A stretch of DNA of 40,669 nucleotides from Acinetobacter geminorum (GCF_013009345.1 NZ_JABELE010000023.1:1-40669), one strand, 5' to 3'. Shown: positions 15,561 through 23,745, numbered from the stretch's first letter. Translations and numbers: made by a program. The notes: a model not told the origin generated them from the letters alone.

Positions 15561-17311
15561 TCTGTTTCAGTCTTATCTGTTTTATCTTCATCTTTTTTAC
15601 TTATAAGAGTTTCTATAAATTTTTCAGAAAAGATACACTTTCCATTTGAATACATTTGATGTAGTTGACCATAGCTATGAATATCACGCTTAAATATTTC
15701 ATCATTATGGTTTTTATATTTGAGAGCATCATCCCATAAGTATGAACAAATTTTACCAATAAAAGTATCTTTGGCAGTCTCTTCTGTAAGATCACTATCA
15801 TTAACAAACCATGGCCCAATAAGCTTATCTTCTACAACTTTTAGTTGAACTAAAACCGTATTTATCGCCTGTGCTAAAGTTTTCCATTCTATGTTCGAAA
15901 GGTCGGCATGATAGATAGGGATTAATCCTGTTGCACATTCGGTAAAATTTATCGGTAAGTATTCAAAGATCCAACGACGTTTGAAGGCTGTATCCAATGG
16001 GAAAACAGCCTGATCACTACTATTCATCGTTGCAATGATTGATAGGTTGTTAGGTATGATCAGTTGGCGATTTAAAATAAACTCATTGGTTTTTAGACCA
16101 GGTACATTATTTAATTCATCAAATAAATCTTCATCCTGTATCAGAATTGGATATTCACTTTTCCCTTCTTTATCCCTGTCTAATAATTGAAAAATCTCTC
16201 CGAACACAGCTGCAGTATTTGCTCTATTAAGCTCTTCAATGACTAAAAAGTAATGAGTGTGTGGATTCAAAAGTGCTTTTTCAAGAATCTGAATAAAGGG
16301 ACCTTTTCGGAAACTATAAGTAATGTTTCCACTAGAGTCTTTATGTGGTTTTAAACAGCCAATAAAGTCTGAATATTGAGTTTCTGGATGAAAAACTGTA
16401 CGAATATAGTTTTTACCCACTACTTTACTAACTGTGGCACTTTTTCCAGCACCTGGGGCACCATAAATGATTTTGTTATAGCCTTTAATTTCACTTGAGG
16501 TTGGGCTAGATCCAGTATCCGTTTCTTCATCTTCAATAAGACTTTCATCATCATAATTGACACTAAAAATATTAAATAAATTATCAATACGGCTTTTTTT
16601 GTTCTGTAATTCTATAGGCGTTAGAGACGTTGAATTAGGATATAAATCATATAAACCTTGCTTAGTAAAAGATTTTAAAATTCTAGAAGGACCATTTTTG
16701 AAAAAGTCTATTTGTCCATCAAATTTTTTATATAGCCGATCTTGTTCTGTGTCATCTGCTAATTTATATTTCGTTTGTTCGACAAGAAAACTAATAAACC
16801 CTGAAAATTGTTTAAAGAATTTATGAGAAACAAAGTTATCTTTATTTAAAATTAAAATAAATAGATCTAAATATTCATCTAAGGAGTGTTCGACAAAGCA
16901 ATCAAATAAATCTATGAAAGAGGTATATTCTAATTTCTTGTCATACCTATTACCACCAGATCTTTCACATGAATTCGAGAGGCTGATATCTAAATGAGTT
17001 GTATATGCTACTTTATAGCAGTTAAGTAAGCCTACCTGTAAGTGTTCAATTTGTGCCGCTAATAGAGGGCTATTATCAAACACTTTGGAATCATACTTGG
17101 CATATGTATTCAAAAAACTGTCTAATGCTGTCAGAATAGTATCTTTAAATTTTATTTTTTTCAGGCCATCTAAATCTGTAAACTCTTCAGAGTATTCAAT
17201 AACTGTATGTTTATTATTAGTTTTCCATATTAGATATACTGTAACAAATGCTTCTAAATGCTCAGGAAGAGAAGATTTTATTCCTAATCTTGGGGATACA
17301 CTTTCAATCAC
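15557..17311 (-). CDS. McrB-like AAA+ GTPase restriction subunit (LlaJI R1 type)
   Basis: A 584-residue motor subunit. The C-terminal AAA+ domain has Walker A GAPGAGKS at 284-291, the McrB-type HPETQYSDFIG at 308-318, Walker B with YFLVIEELNR at 354-363, the McrB signature MNSSD at 429-433, and an arginine-rich sensor DTAFKRRW at 440-447. Residues 1-270 should hold the DNA-recognition part and show no family I can name. In LlaJI this subunit recognises the site and translocates using GTP. The start is GTG at 17311 with AAGGA upstream; no ATG serves. It is first in the restriction operon. Confidence 0.85.
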   Translation of the reverse strand: MIESVSPRLGIKSSLPEHLEAFVTVYLIWKTNNKHTVIEYSEEFTDLDGLKKIKFKDTILTALDSFLNTYAKYDSKVFDNSPLLAAQIEHLQVGLLNCYKVAYTTHLDISLSNSCERSGGNRYDKKLEYTSFIDLFDCFVEHSLDEYLDLFILILNKDNFVSHKFFKQFSGFISFLVEQTKYKLADDTEQDRLYKKFDGQIDFFKNGPSRILKSFTKQGLYDLYPNSTSLTPIELQNKKSRIDNLFNIFSVNYDDESLIEDEETDTGSSPTSSEIKGYNKIIYGAPGAGKSATVSKVVGKNYIRTVFHPETQYSDFIGCLKPHKDSSGNITYSFRKGPFIQILEKALLNPHTHYFLVIEELNRANTAAVFGEIFQLLDRDKEGKSEYPILIQDEDLFDELNNVPGLKTNEFILNRQLIIPNNLSIIATMNSSDQAVFPLDTAFKRRWIFEYLPINFTECATGLIPIYHADLSNIEWKTLAQAINTVLVQLKVVEDKLIGPWFVNDSDLTEETAKDTFIGKICSYLWDDALKYKNHNDEIFKRDIHSYGQLHQMYSNGKCIFSEKFIETLISKKDEDKTDKTETE

Positions 17312-17437
17312 AACTCATTCCTTAAAATTTTATTTCACAACTTAGCTTTACAAAGCGTCAATTGAGGACGCAGAGAAAGTACAAGACTCTATAATATTGG
17401 TATCATACAACAATTAAGTTAAATATTTTGCTGTCAA
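17312..17437. promoter_or_regulatory. Divergent promoter region of the restriction-modification system
   Basis: The 126 bp between restriction and methylase operons contain GCGTC at 17355-17359 and GACGC at 17367-17371, an inverted pair with 7 bp between. GACGC is the site recognised by the known LlaJI system, whose expression is controlled by methylation of such a pair in its promoter. A -10 hexamer TATAAT at 17390-17395 faces the methylase genes, placing the GACGC copy near its -35 region. Confidence 0.6.
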
Positions 17438-18223
17438 ATGAATTCTCAATTAAATGAACACTATCTAAATCATCATGTTAGCTTAGATAAACAGCAATAT
17501 AGAGACTCCTCTTCTGTACTCCTTAATCTAGACTGCTTAGCAGGACTAGAGTTACTTAAGGATGAATCAGTTCATTTATGCCTAACAGATCCACCATATA
17601 ACTTGGGAAATTTCATGAAAGGTCGAAATACTGGAGTATTTCGATTAAGAGAAAATCATTTTGTAGCTAGTGGTTGGGATGATTTAGCATATGAAGATTG
17701 GTATGTTCAAATGCTAGATTTTCTTCAATTAACATATGCAAAACTAGCTCCAAATGGGGCTGTTATTATCTTTATGTCTATCATGAAAGTTGAGAGCATT
17801 ATAGAAATTGCGCAAAAAGCTGGTTTCTATTACAAAACTACTGGGATATGGCATAAAACGAATCCAATGCCTAGAAATATGAACTTAACCTTCGTTAACT
17901 CAACAGAAGCTTGGATTTACTTCGTTAAGAAAGGTCCTTCGGGGACTTTTAACAATAATGGCAAATTATTGCACGATTTTATTGAAACTGGTCTTACACC
18001 AAAATCTGAAAAGAAATTTGGAAAGCATCCAACTCAGAAGCCTGAGAAACTTATCCAACACTTTGTAGAAATTCTATCACACCCAAATGATTTGATCATT
18101 GATCCATTCATGGGAAGTGGAACAACAGCTGTTGTATCTAAAAAATGTGGACGACGTTTCTTTGGTACAGAATTAAATTCTGAATATTTTGACTCAGCTT
18201 GTAATCGAGTTAAGGATGTATGA
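17438..18223 (+). CDS. Beta-class amino-DNA methyltransferase
   Basis: A 261-residue methyltransferase that transfers a methyl group from S-adenosylmethionine to an exocyclic amino group (N6-adenine or N4-cytosine). The catalytic motif IV is TDPPYNLG at 50-57. The cofactor motif I is DPFMGSGTTA at 222-231, and KHPTQKPEKLI lies just before it. The order IV then I defines the beta class. It is the first gene of the modification operon. The downstream cytosine methyltransferase overlaps by 4 nt. One enzyme for each strand of an asymmetric site is the likely arrangement. Confidence 0.9.
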   Translation: MNSQLNEHYLNHHVSLDKQQYRDSSSVLLNLDCLAGLELLKDESVHLCLTDPPYNLGNFMKGRNTGVFRLRENHFVASGWDDLAYEDWYVQMLDFLQLTYAKLAPNGAVIIFMSIMKVESIIEIAQKAGFYYKTTGIWHKTNPMPRNMNLTFVNSTEAWIYFVKKGPSGTFNNNGKLLHDFIETGLTPKSEKKFGKHPTQKPEKLIQHFVEILSHPNDLIIDPFMGSGTTAVVSKKCGRRFFGTELNSEYFDSACNRVKDV

Positions 18224-19281
18224 TGTTAAAAACTATTGATCTATTTTCTGGTGTTGGTGGTATGTCATACGGCTTTGAAATGGCAGGATTTCAAAGTCTT
18301 TTAGCTGTAGAAAAAGAGCCAAATATCGCAAAAACCTACCAACTTAACTTCCCATATTCAAAAGTAATAAATGAAGATGTCACTAATTTAAAAATTAGCG
18401 AAGTCTTTGCGAATATGGTTGGAAAAATCGATGTGGTGTTTGGTGGACCACCATGCCAAGGCTTTTCTCAAAAAGGTAAACGCCTAAGCCTTGATGATGA
18501 AAGGAATTATCTTTTTAAATATTTTTTAAATGTTGTTGAATATGTTCATCCCAAAGCTTTTGTGATTGAAAATGTACCTAATCTTCTTACAACTAGTGAT
18601 AGCTACTTTTTCAATTTGATTAAAGAAGATTGTGAAAAAATGGGATATACCATTAATGCACAAATTTTAGATGCATCTGATTTTGGTGTGCCTCAACAAA
18701 GAAAGAGAGCTTTTATTGTTGGTATTAAAAATAATAAATGTTTCGATTTCTCTGAATTAAATCGAAAAGCGCCTCCAAAATTACATGAGATTTTTTCTGA
18801 TTTACCTAAGCTTGTAGCAGGAGAAGGTGAAGAGTTTTACGAATATACGTCTCAAATTAAGACTGAATATCAGTCATATTTGAGAGAACATTCATTAAAT
18901 ATTCGAAATCATCAAGCAACGAATCACTCTCCATTAGTCCTTGAACGTCTTAAAATGATTCCTCATGAAGGTGGTGGTAAAGAAAGTTTGCCTCAAGAAC
19001 ACCTTACTAAATCAATTTACAGTGGTACATGGACACGTTTAAGAAGTGATGGGATAGCAAGGACTATTACAACTCGATTTGATACTCCATCATCAGGTCA
19101 GTTTACCCTTCCTCAACAAGATCGATGCTTAACAGTTCGAGAGGCTGCTAGAATCCAATCATTCCCTGATCATTTTATATTTTCTGGTCCAAAGTCTAAT
19201 CAAATGCTTCAAGTAGGGAATGCTGTTCCTCCTTTACTTGCATATGCTATAGCGCATAAATTAAAAGACTATATTGCATAG
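18220..19281 (+). CDS. Cytosine-C5 DNA methyltransferase
   Basis: A 353-residue m5C methyltransferase. Motif I is DLFSGVGGMSYGFE at 7-20. Motif IV is GGPPCQGFSQKG with the catalytic Cys79. Motif VI is ENVP at 117-120, motif VIII QQRKRAF around 159-165, motif IX REAARIQSFPDHF, and motif X QVGNAVPPLLAYAIA near the end. Residues about 175-285 form the target-recognition region. All catalytic motifs are intact. Its start overlaps the stop of the amino-methyltransferase (ATGATG). It should protect host DNA from the divergent McrBC-like nuclease. Confidence 0.95.
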   Translation: MMLKTIDLFSGVGGMSYGFEMAGFQSLLAVEKEPNIAKTYQLNFPYSKVINEDVTNLKISEVFANMVGKIDVVFGGPPCQGFSQKGKRLSLDDERNYLFKYFLNVVEYVHPKAFVIENVPNLLTTSDSYFFNLIKEDCEKMGYTINAQILDASDFGVPQQRKRAFIVGIKNNKCFDFSELNRKAPPKLHEIFSDLPKLVAGEGEEFYEYTSQIKTEYQSYLREHSLNIRNHQATNHSPLVLERLKMIPHEGGGKESLPQEHLTKSIYSGTWTRLRSDGIARTITTRFDTPSSGQFTLPQQDRCLTVREAARIQSFPDHFIFSGPKSNQMLQVGNAVPPLLAYAIAHKLKDYIA

Positions 19282-19312
19282 AAGGAAAAAGAATAGGGAA
19301 ATAGATTTCGCT

Positions 19313-19340
19313 ATTTAACATAAAAACTCTTATGCACAGT
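19313..19340 (-). other. pdif site 8 (XerD-XerC orientation)
   Basis: Plus-strand reading: XerD half ATTTAACATAA, spacer AAACTC, XerC half TTATGCACAGT. The XerC variant resembles the chromosomal dif half with GCATAA. It lies 31 nt after the cytosine methyltransferase and bounds the restriction-modification cassette with site 7. Confidence 0.78.
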
Positions 19341-19511
19341 TGGGTTGTAAGCCCCAAATAGAAATGTCCGATTTGGATGAGTGATGTCAAACAGAAGCCA
19401 TCAAACCAGATGTTATTCCAAACGGTGCTCAGCCGATATAAATACACTGGTTCTCAAAACCCGAAACTTTATTGAAAAGTTCTATCGAGGTTTATAAGTA
19501 CCCGAAACGAA

Positions 19512-19536
19512 AAAATGCCTGAACTTCAGGCATTTT
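19512..19536. terminator. Bidirectional hairpin terminator
   Basis: AAAATGCCTGA and TCAGGCATTTT enclose ACT. It lies downstream of the methylase operon on the plus strand and 44 nt after the stop of the XRE gene on the minus strand. Confidence 0.7.
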
Positions 19537-19580
19537 CTACATCATCACTAACAGCTTAAAACAATCAACAAACGAGAGTC

Positions 19581-19805
19581 TTAGTCTTTTGAATATGACT
19601 TAATTTTTTCGAAAATAGGATAGAAATCCAATCCCTCATCTTTCATCGTAGAAATCAACGCAACAATTACAGCGATATGTGTAGGCACGACACCTTGTTT
19701 ACTGTAATTCGTAATCGAATTAGGTTTCATGTCCAATAATTCAGCAAATTCTTTAATTGAAAGCCCTGCTTTACCGATAAGACGTTGAAATTCAGTATAT
19801 GGCAT
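19581..19805 (-). CDS. Small XRE-family transcriptional regulator
   Basis: A 74-residue protein, nearly all helix-turn-helix: FQRLIGKAGLSIKEFAELLD then MKPNSITNYSKQGVVPTHIAVIVALI. A single domain of this type acts as a repressor. It is divergent from the small gene at 19958, and a 13-bp perfect inverted repeat lies between them, the likely operator for both. The regulated function is not evident. Confidence 0.78.
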   Translation of the reverse strand: MPYTEFQRLIGKAGLSIKEFAELLDMKPNSITNYSKQGVVPTHIAVIVALISTMKDEGLDFYPIFEKIKSYSKD

Positions 19806-19865
19806 TTGATTAAATTTATAGAAATGGTGTCTTGAGATTATAGCATAGGGTTACATTTACATAAA

Positions 19866-19906
19866 AACACACAAAAATATGTGTTAAACACACATTTTTG
19901 TGTGTT
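19866..19906. promoter_or_regulatory. Operator-like inverted repeat between two divergent genes
   Basis: AACACACAAAAAT (19866-19878) and ATTTTTGTGTGTT (19894-19906) are exact inverted copies. Half-sites of GTGTT and CACAC repeat inside. It lies between the XRE gene and the 81-residue gene. Confidence 0.65.
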
Positions 19907-19957
19907 ATAAATAGCTTATCAACTAATCTATTTACCATCTCTATAGGAGAAAACATT

Positions 19958-20203
19958 ATGTATTCATACCCTAATGCAAATACTGAAAAGAAAATTGCAC
20001 TTATGATCATCAATGACTTTTTCATCCAAAAAGCACATGAACTTTGGATTTTTTTACAACTCGATCAGTGCTTTAACGATTATGAAGCAACACTAATTTG
20101 GACTCGACGGTATTTAGAGGAACATCCAGAAGGTGAATACAGCGATATTCAAAAAGCATTTCTGTCTTGTTTTCCAGAAAATTTCTTTAATTTTGACTAT
20201 TAA
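19958..20203 (+). CDS. Hypothetical 81-residue protein
   Basis: Starts at the ATG 19958 behind AGGAG at 19945-19949; the upstream in-frame ATG at 19898 has no ribosome site and lies inside the operator. The sequence begins MYSYPNANTEKKIALMIINDF and is mostly helical and mildly acidic, with aromatic residues near the end (FPENFFNFDY). I do not recognise it. It faces away from a small XRE regulator with a shared palindrome, an arrangement seen for autoregulated plasmid accessory genes. Confidence 0.65.
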   Translation: MYSYPNANTEKKIALMIINDFFIQKAHELWIFLQLDQCFNDYEATLIWTRRYLEEHPEGEYSDIQKAFLSCFPENFFNFDY

Positions 20204-20216
20204 TTTATGACTACCC

Positions 20217-20267
20217 TTTCCTCTTTTGTAGCATTTGAAATCAAAGTAACCGCTACAAAAGAGGAAA
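20217..20267. terminator. Perfect 16-bp hairpin after the 81-residue gene
   Basis: TTTCCTCTTTTGTAGC (20217-20232) and its exact inverse (20252-20267) enclose 19 nt. No clear T-run follows, so termination is likely but unproven; it may also mark the edge of the transfer region. Confidence 0.55.
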
Positions 20268-20439
20268 AATTCAAACCATAAAAAACAGAAAAATGAAAGT
20301 CTTAGATTCACTTTATAAAAAATTATTTATTGAGACAAACACACATAAAACATAAACCATTTTCATGAACTAAAAAAAATTTCGACCATCTTCCGATTTA
20401 CTATTGAAGGTATAAAGGGGATCGGAATGCAAAAAGCAA

Positions 20440-20555
20440 GCCTACCTGTATATACAAATTCTTCGAATTTTATATACAGGGCTTGTTAGGAGGGAGCCCC
20501 TCCTAAGACCACCCTTAGCCCATCACAGATGGGCAGCTCAACTTCGTTGAGCTAA
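20440..20555 (+). other. Candidate oriT region
   Basis: A dense row of inverted repeats lies directly upstream of mobC. CCTGTATATA/TATATACAGG (20445-20480) encloses a second palindrome AAATTCTTCGAATTT. Then come AGGAGG/CCTCCT (20488-20504), GCCCATC/GATGGGC (20518-20534) and AGCTCAAC/GTTGAGCT (20535-20553). Position next to a mobCA operon and hairpin density fit an origin of transfer. The nick site cannot be placed by eye. Confidence 0.65.
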
Positions 20556-20583
20556 AAGCAAAAGCCTTTCATAGGGGAATGGG

Positions 20584-21072
20584 ATGCGAACAAAAAATAA
20601 GATTTTCAGATTAACCGAACTGCAATTAGAGCAGTTGGAAGCCTATCTAAAAAAAGAAAGCATGACCTTTACGGACTTTATTCATTCACTCATTCAGCAG
20701 GAGATAATGAAAGATGTGATCACGGTTAAACGACTACACGACCAAGAAGAACCACCAAGAATCAAAACAAAAACGGTTTTACAGGTTATCAATCGGTATC
20801 AGCATAGCGACCCACTACTTCTGCTTGAGCTTTCCAAAATTGGTAACAACTTGAATCAAATGGCCAGGGCATTGAACATCATTAAAAATGCCGACACCCA
20901 AGAGCAACGCAAGTTGAATATTTTTGGTTGCTTCCAAGTTTTAAAAGCCATGCAGACAGAACTAGAAAATCTGTCCCCCACTTTACCTAATCTCAACCGA
21001 CAGCCACCTGAACGCATTGAAAAAAAACTGGACTCACTTCAGTCAATGGAGATCGATGAAAGTGCATATTAA
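20584..21072 (+). CDS. mobC: MobC-like relaxosome accessory protein
   Basis: A 162-residue mobilisation protein. The N-terminus (FRLTELQLEQLEAYLKKESM) is a ribbon-helix-helix-like DNA-binding segment. The conserved MobC core is DPLLLLELSKIGNNLNQMARALN at about 76-98. MobC proteins bind oriT and help the relaxase open the nick site. The start is an ATG behind AGGGG. Its last 17 nt overlap the relaxase start. It is the first gene after the oriT candidate. Confidence 0.87.
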   Translation: MRTKNKIFRLTELQLEQLEAYLKKESMTFTDFIHSLIQQEIMKDVITVKRLHDQEEPPRIKTKTVLQVINRYQHSDPLLLLELSKIGNNLNQMARALNIIKNADTQEQRKLNIFGCFQVLKAMQTELENLSPTLPNLNRQPPERIEKKLDSLQSMEIDESAY

Positions 21073-23536
21073 GTTTTTAGAGCACGGTAAGGGATCGGCT
21101 GCACACGCTTCAGCTTATCTACTGGATGACTTGGATCACAAAGGACATGTACGAGCAGGAATCGAAGTTTTACGAGGCGATGCGACCACATTCAACGCCA
21201 TTTGCAATGCCACCCCCCACTTGTGGAAGTACACATCGGGCGTGATTGCATGGTCACCTGATGATGCCCCGACTCAAGAGCAAATCCACGAAGTATTAAC
21301 AGAGTTTGAGAAACATTCGTTTGCAGGGTTAGATCCATCACAGTACCACCTGTTTGCTGTACTGCACACTGACGATAATGGCTCAAAGCATATCCACGTT
21401 TTGATTCCACGTATCGACCTGGCAAGTGGGAAAGCAATGAACATTGCACCACCTGGTCATCAAGACCACTTCGACCCACTGCGAGATTACTTCAACACCA
21501 AGTATGAATGGTCACGCCCAGATGACATACGGTGGGTCAGGGAAGTACAAGAACCCAACTGGGTTGCCAAAATCAATAAGAGTGCAGAAAAAATCATTCC
21601 AAAACAAAATCTTGAAACCATGAAAAGAAAGCAGTTTGTTAGATATGTGGATGCTCACATCCGTGAAATGATGAAACTTGGAGAGATTGTAAATCAGGCT
21701 GACATCGTTGCGGAAATTCAATGTTTTAAAGGAGTGAAGTCAGTAAAGGCAGGGAAAGCATTTGTATCAGTCACACTAGACAACGAAAAAGAAACCACAC
21801 ACCGACTTAGAGGAGACCTTTATTGTGAAAACTTCGAACTTGGAGCTTATGCAGAGCGTCTTAGACAGGCAGCAACAGGCCACCGACCTGATAGCGAGCT
21901 TGCAGAAGCTATCGGAGAAGCTGAGGAGCTTCTTGAGCTTAGTAGAGCAAAGCGAGCTGCCTATCATGCAAAGCACCACCCTTCTAAACAAGGTAGAAAC
22001 CAAGACCACAGCTATAGAGTCGACTCTAAGCTCGATTTTGACCGAAATCGGGAACTTGAATCCCCAAGACCTGAAAGAAGAAAAAGCGAGCTTTCTAGCG
22101 CAATTAGACGCGACTCAAAAGATAATCTCGAATACAGATTTGTCGAAAATCCAAGAAGTTTCAGTTTCAGTCCAATCGTTGCAGACCGAAATCGACAAGG
22201 CAATAAACAGCATTTCGATAGATCAGAAGCAAGTCCAAGCCCTAGTCCAAGCCCAAGTAAAACAAGCGATAGAGAACCAAGCGGAGTTCACACAGACCGC
22301 AATCCAGTCTCTATTGCAGTCGCAAGCAGCCAAGCACACGACATGGGGAGTTACAGTGTTTGGAGTGCTGATGCTTTTAATGAGCTTATATACAACCTAT
22401 CTGTCCAGTACGAACTTAAAAACAATCAGCGCCCAAAAAGAAATGATCCAACAAAACTCGCAGTCAATACAAAGCCAAATCAATTACCTGAACACTTTAC
22501 GGAGATAAACAATGAAGACAGAAATAGATCAGTACCTAGCAGAACAAAACTACTTGCTGACGCAACAAACCGAATTATTGCTGGAGCAAGTCAGTTCATT
22601 AAAAACCATCTTGGATTCCTACAAGACGCTGGAACAAGACTTGAACAACAAAATCAGCGATTTAGAGAAAGAGAACCAAACAAAAAAGGATTTGATTTCG
22701 CAGATGAAATCGGAAATTTCACAGCTAGAACACGGAAATTTTTCAGCAGAATTTCAACAGAAATTAATAACCAATTTCACCTCTCAATATCAAAAGTTAT
22801 GGATGAAGGTCTCAGAAGGTCAGGACTTAGTGAATATGCTAAAAAATATAGTGCAAACGGAGTTGAAAGACGAAAAGACACAGCTCAAGACCATACTCTT
22901 GAAGGTGTCGCAGATGCCTGCACCACAGGATTACAGCAAAGAAATAGAAGCATTGATCTCAACGGTAAGCGGCTTACAGACACAGATAAAGAGTGTCATG
23001 AGCTTGGTCGAGATATTGATCGACTAACAGCAGAAATCAGCAAAATACGTCCCAAACCTAAACCTGCCAAGGAATTTAAATACCTACGAGGTGATGCCTA
23101 CTATCCTGACTATGCGCTTGCACATCAAGAGTTTTCAGCACAGCAAGACTATGCCTATCAGCATGGTAGAAAATTTGATGTTATTCATATAATTAGCAGG
23201 AAGTCAAAAAAACTTAACGATTACATGAATCGGGCAAGAAATATGCTGAACCAAAGTGACTATGAGCTAATAGAAAAAATCATAAAAAATGACGAAAGGA
23301 TGCTCAAAAATTTGAAATGTGATGTTGTTTTAGAGCCACAAAATTCACGTTTTAAGGACGAAATATCCGCATACAAGGCCTGTTTAGACAACTTTGAAAG
23401 TATGAAATCAACCCTTGAGGCGGTCAAATCTCCAAAACCTAACAACATCACGTCTCAACCGAGCGATAGCGAGCTTAGAGTAGATCAAAGCCTAGACCCT
23501 GAGCTGGCCAATACTTTTAACTTTGAAAGTCCTTAA
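21056..23536 (+). CDS. mobA: MobA-type relaxase (MOB-P-like)
   Basis: An 826-residue relaxase that nicks oriT and pilots the strand in conjugation. I take the ATG at 21056 (MKVHIKFLEHGKGSA), with GGAG 4 nt upstream, rather than the in-frame ATG at 21017 inside mobC. Motif I has the likely catalytic Tyr21 in HASAYLLDD. Motif III is the metal-binding triad His104, His112 and His114 in LHTDDNGSKHIHVLIPRID. Residues 257-657 are low in complexity (a SPSPSPSPS run) because two other genes occupy the same DNA in another frame. The C-terminus (KPAKEFKYLRG onwards) is free of overlap. No type IV secretion genes are present, so transfer needs a helper plasmid. Confidence 0.9.
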   Translation: MKVHIKFLEHGKGSAAHASAYLLDDLDHKGHVRAGIEVLRGDATTFNAICNATPHLWKYTSGVIAWSPDDAPTQEQIHEVLTEFEKHSFAGLDPSQYHLFAVLHTDDNGSKHIHVLIPRIDLASGKAMNIAPPGHQDHFDPLRDYFNTKYEWSRPDDIRWVREVQEPNWVAKINKSAEKIIPKQNLETMKRKQFVRYVDAHIREMMKLGEIVNQADIVAEIQCFKGVKSVKAGKAFVSVTLDNEKETTHRLRGDLYCENFELGAYAERLRQAATGHRPDSELAEAIGEAEELLELSRAKRAAYHAKHHPSKQGRNQDHSYRVDSKLDFDRNRELESPRPERRKSELSSAIRRDSKDNLEYRFVENPRSFSFSPIVADRNRQGNKQHFDRSEASPSPSPSPSKTSDREPSGVHTDRNPVSIAVASSQAHDMGSYSVWSADAFNELIYNLSVQYELKNNQRPKRNDPTKLAVNTKPNQLPEHFTEINNEDRNRSVPSRTKLLADATNRIIAGASQFIKNHLGFLQDAGTRLEQQNQRFREREPNKKGFDFADEIGNFTARTRKFFSRISTEINNQFHLSISKVMDEGLRRSGLSEYAKKYSANGVERRKDTAQDHTLEGVADACTTGLQQRNRSIDLNGKRLTDTDKECHELGRDIDRLTAEISKIRPKPKPAKEFKYLRGDAYYPDYALAHQEFSAQQDYAYQHGRKFDVIHIISRKSKKLNDYMNRARNMLNQSDYELIEKIIKNDERMLKNLKCDVVLEPQNSRFKDEISAYKACLDNFESMKSTLEAVKSPKPNNITSQPSDSELRVDQSLDPELANTFNFESP
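21825..22508 (+). CDS. mobB: MobB-like protein nested inside the relaxase gene
   Basis: A 227-residue frame lying wholly within mobA, shifted by one base. It starts at a GTG with a strong AGAGGAG site 9 nt upstream. Residues 1-165 are Gln- and Ser-rich and helical, likely coiled coil. Residues 173-194 form one transmembrane helix (WGVTVFGVLMLLMSLYTTYL), and a Gln-rich tail follows. ColE1-type plasmids also nest mbeB and mbeD in mbeA, and MobB proteins of IncQ plasmids have a membrane segment. The role would be to stabilise the relaxosome at the membrane. The coding signs and start site support a real gene. Confidence 0.75.
   Translation: MKTSNLELMQSVLDRQQQATDLIASLQKLSEKLRSFLSLVEQSELPIMQSTTLLNKVETKTTAIESTLSSILTEIGNLNPQDLKEEKASFLAQLDATQKIISNTDLSKIQEVSVSVQSLQTEIDKAINSISIDQKQVQALVQAQVKQAIENQAEFTQTAIQSLLQSQAAKHTTWGVTVFGVLMLLMSLYTTYLSSTNLKTISAQKEMIQQNSQSIQSQINYLNTLRR
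22512..23027 (+). CDS. mobD: MobD-like coiled-coil protein nested inside the relaxase gene
   Basis: A 171-residue frame in the same phase as mobB, starting 3 nt after the mobB stop with a GGAG site at the mobB end. It is a long coiled coil (LEQVSSLKTILDSYKTLEQ, NNKISDLEKENQTKKDLI) with no membrane segment. Its position matches mbeD in ColE1-type mob operons, where mbeC, mbeA, mbeB and mbeD overlap. Sequence similarity to MbeD cannot be judged by eye, so the name is by position and architecture. Confidence 0.68.
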   Translation: MKTEIDQYLAEQNYLLTQQTELLLEQVSSLKTILDSYKTLEQDLNNKISDLEKENQTKKDLISQMKSEISQLEHGNFSAEFQQKLITNFTSQYQKLWMKVSEGQDLVNMLKNIVQTELKDEKTQLKTILLKVSQMPAPQDYSKEIEALISTVSGLQTQIKSVMSLVEILID

Positions 23537-23634
23537 AGAAATCAGCCAACGGGATTTTTTAATGCTTCCCTAACAACATCGGAAATGGTGTCAAAAGTAA
23601 TTTCTCTCTTTCGAGCATTATCAGAATAGAGTAA

Positions 23635-23660
23635 CTAAAGATTATATAAGTAATCTTTAG
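23635..23660. promoter_or_regulatory. Hairpin in the mobA-Abi intergenic region
   Basis: CTAAAGATTA and TAATCTTTAG enclose TATAAG. There is no T-run, so an operator is more likely than a terminator. A TATAAT at 23711-23716 lies 29 nt before the Abi start. Confidence 0.45.
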
Positions 23661-23745
23661 CTTAATTTGTCCTGATTTATTTGATGTACACTAAGATTAG
23701 TGAATTGATTTATAATAAAAAAATTCGATCAATACAATTTATAAA

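Noticed and set aside
14286..17311. Type IV (methyl-dependent) McrBC system
   Set aside because: Two methyltransferase genes are divergent and adjacent, and their shared promoter holds paired GACGC sites, which fits a LlaJI-type restriction-modification system better.
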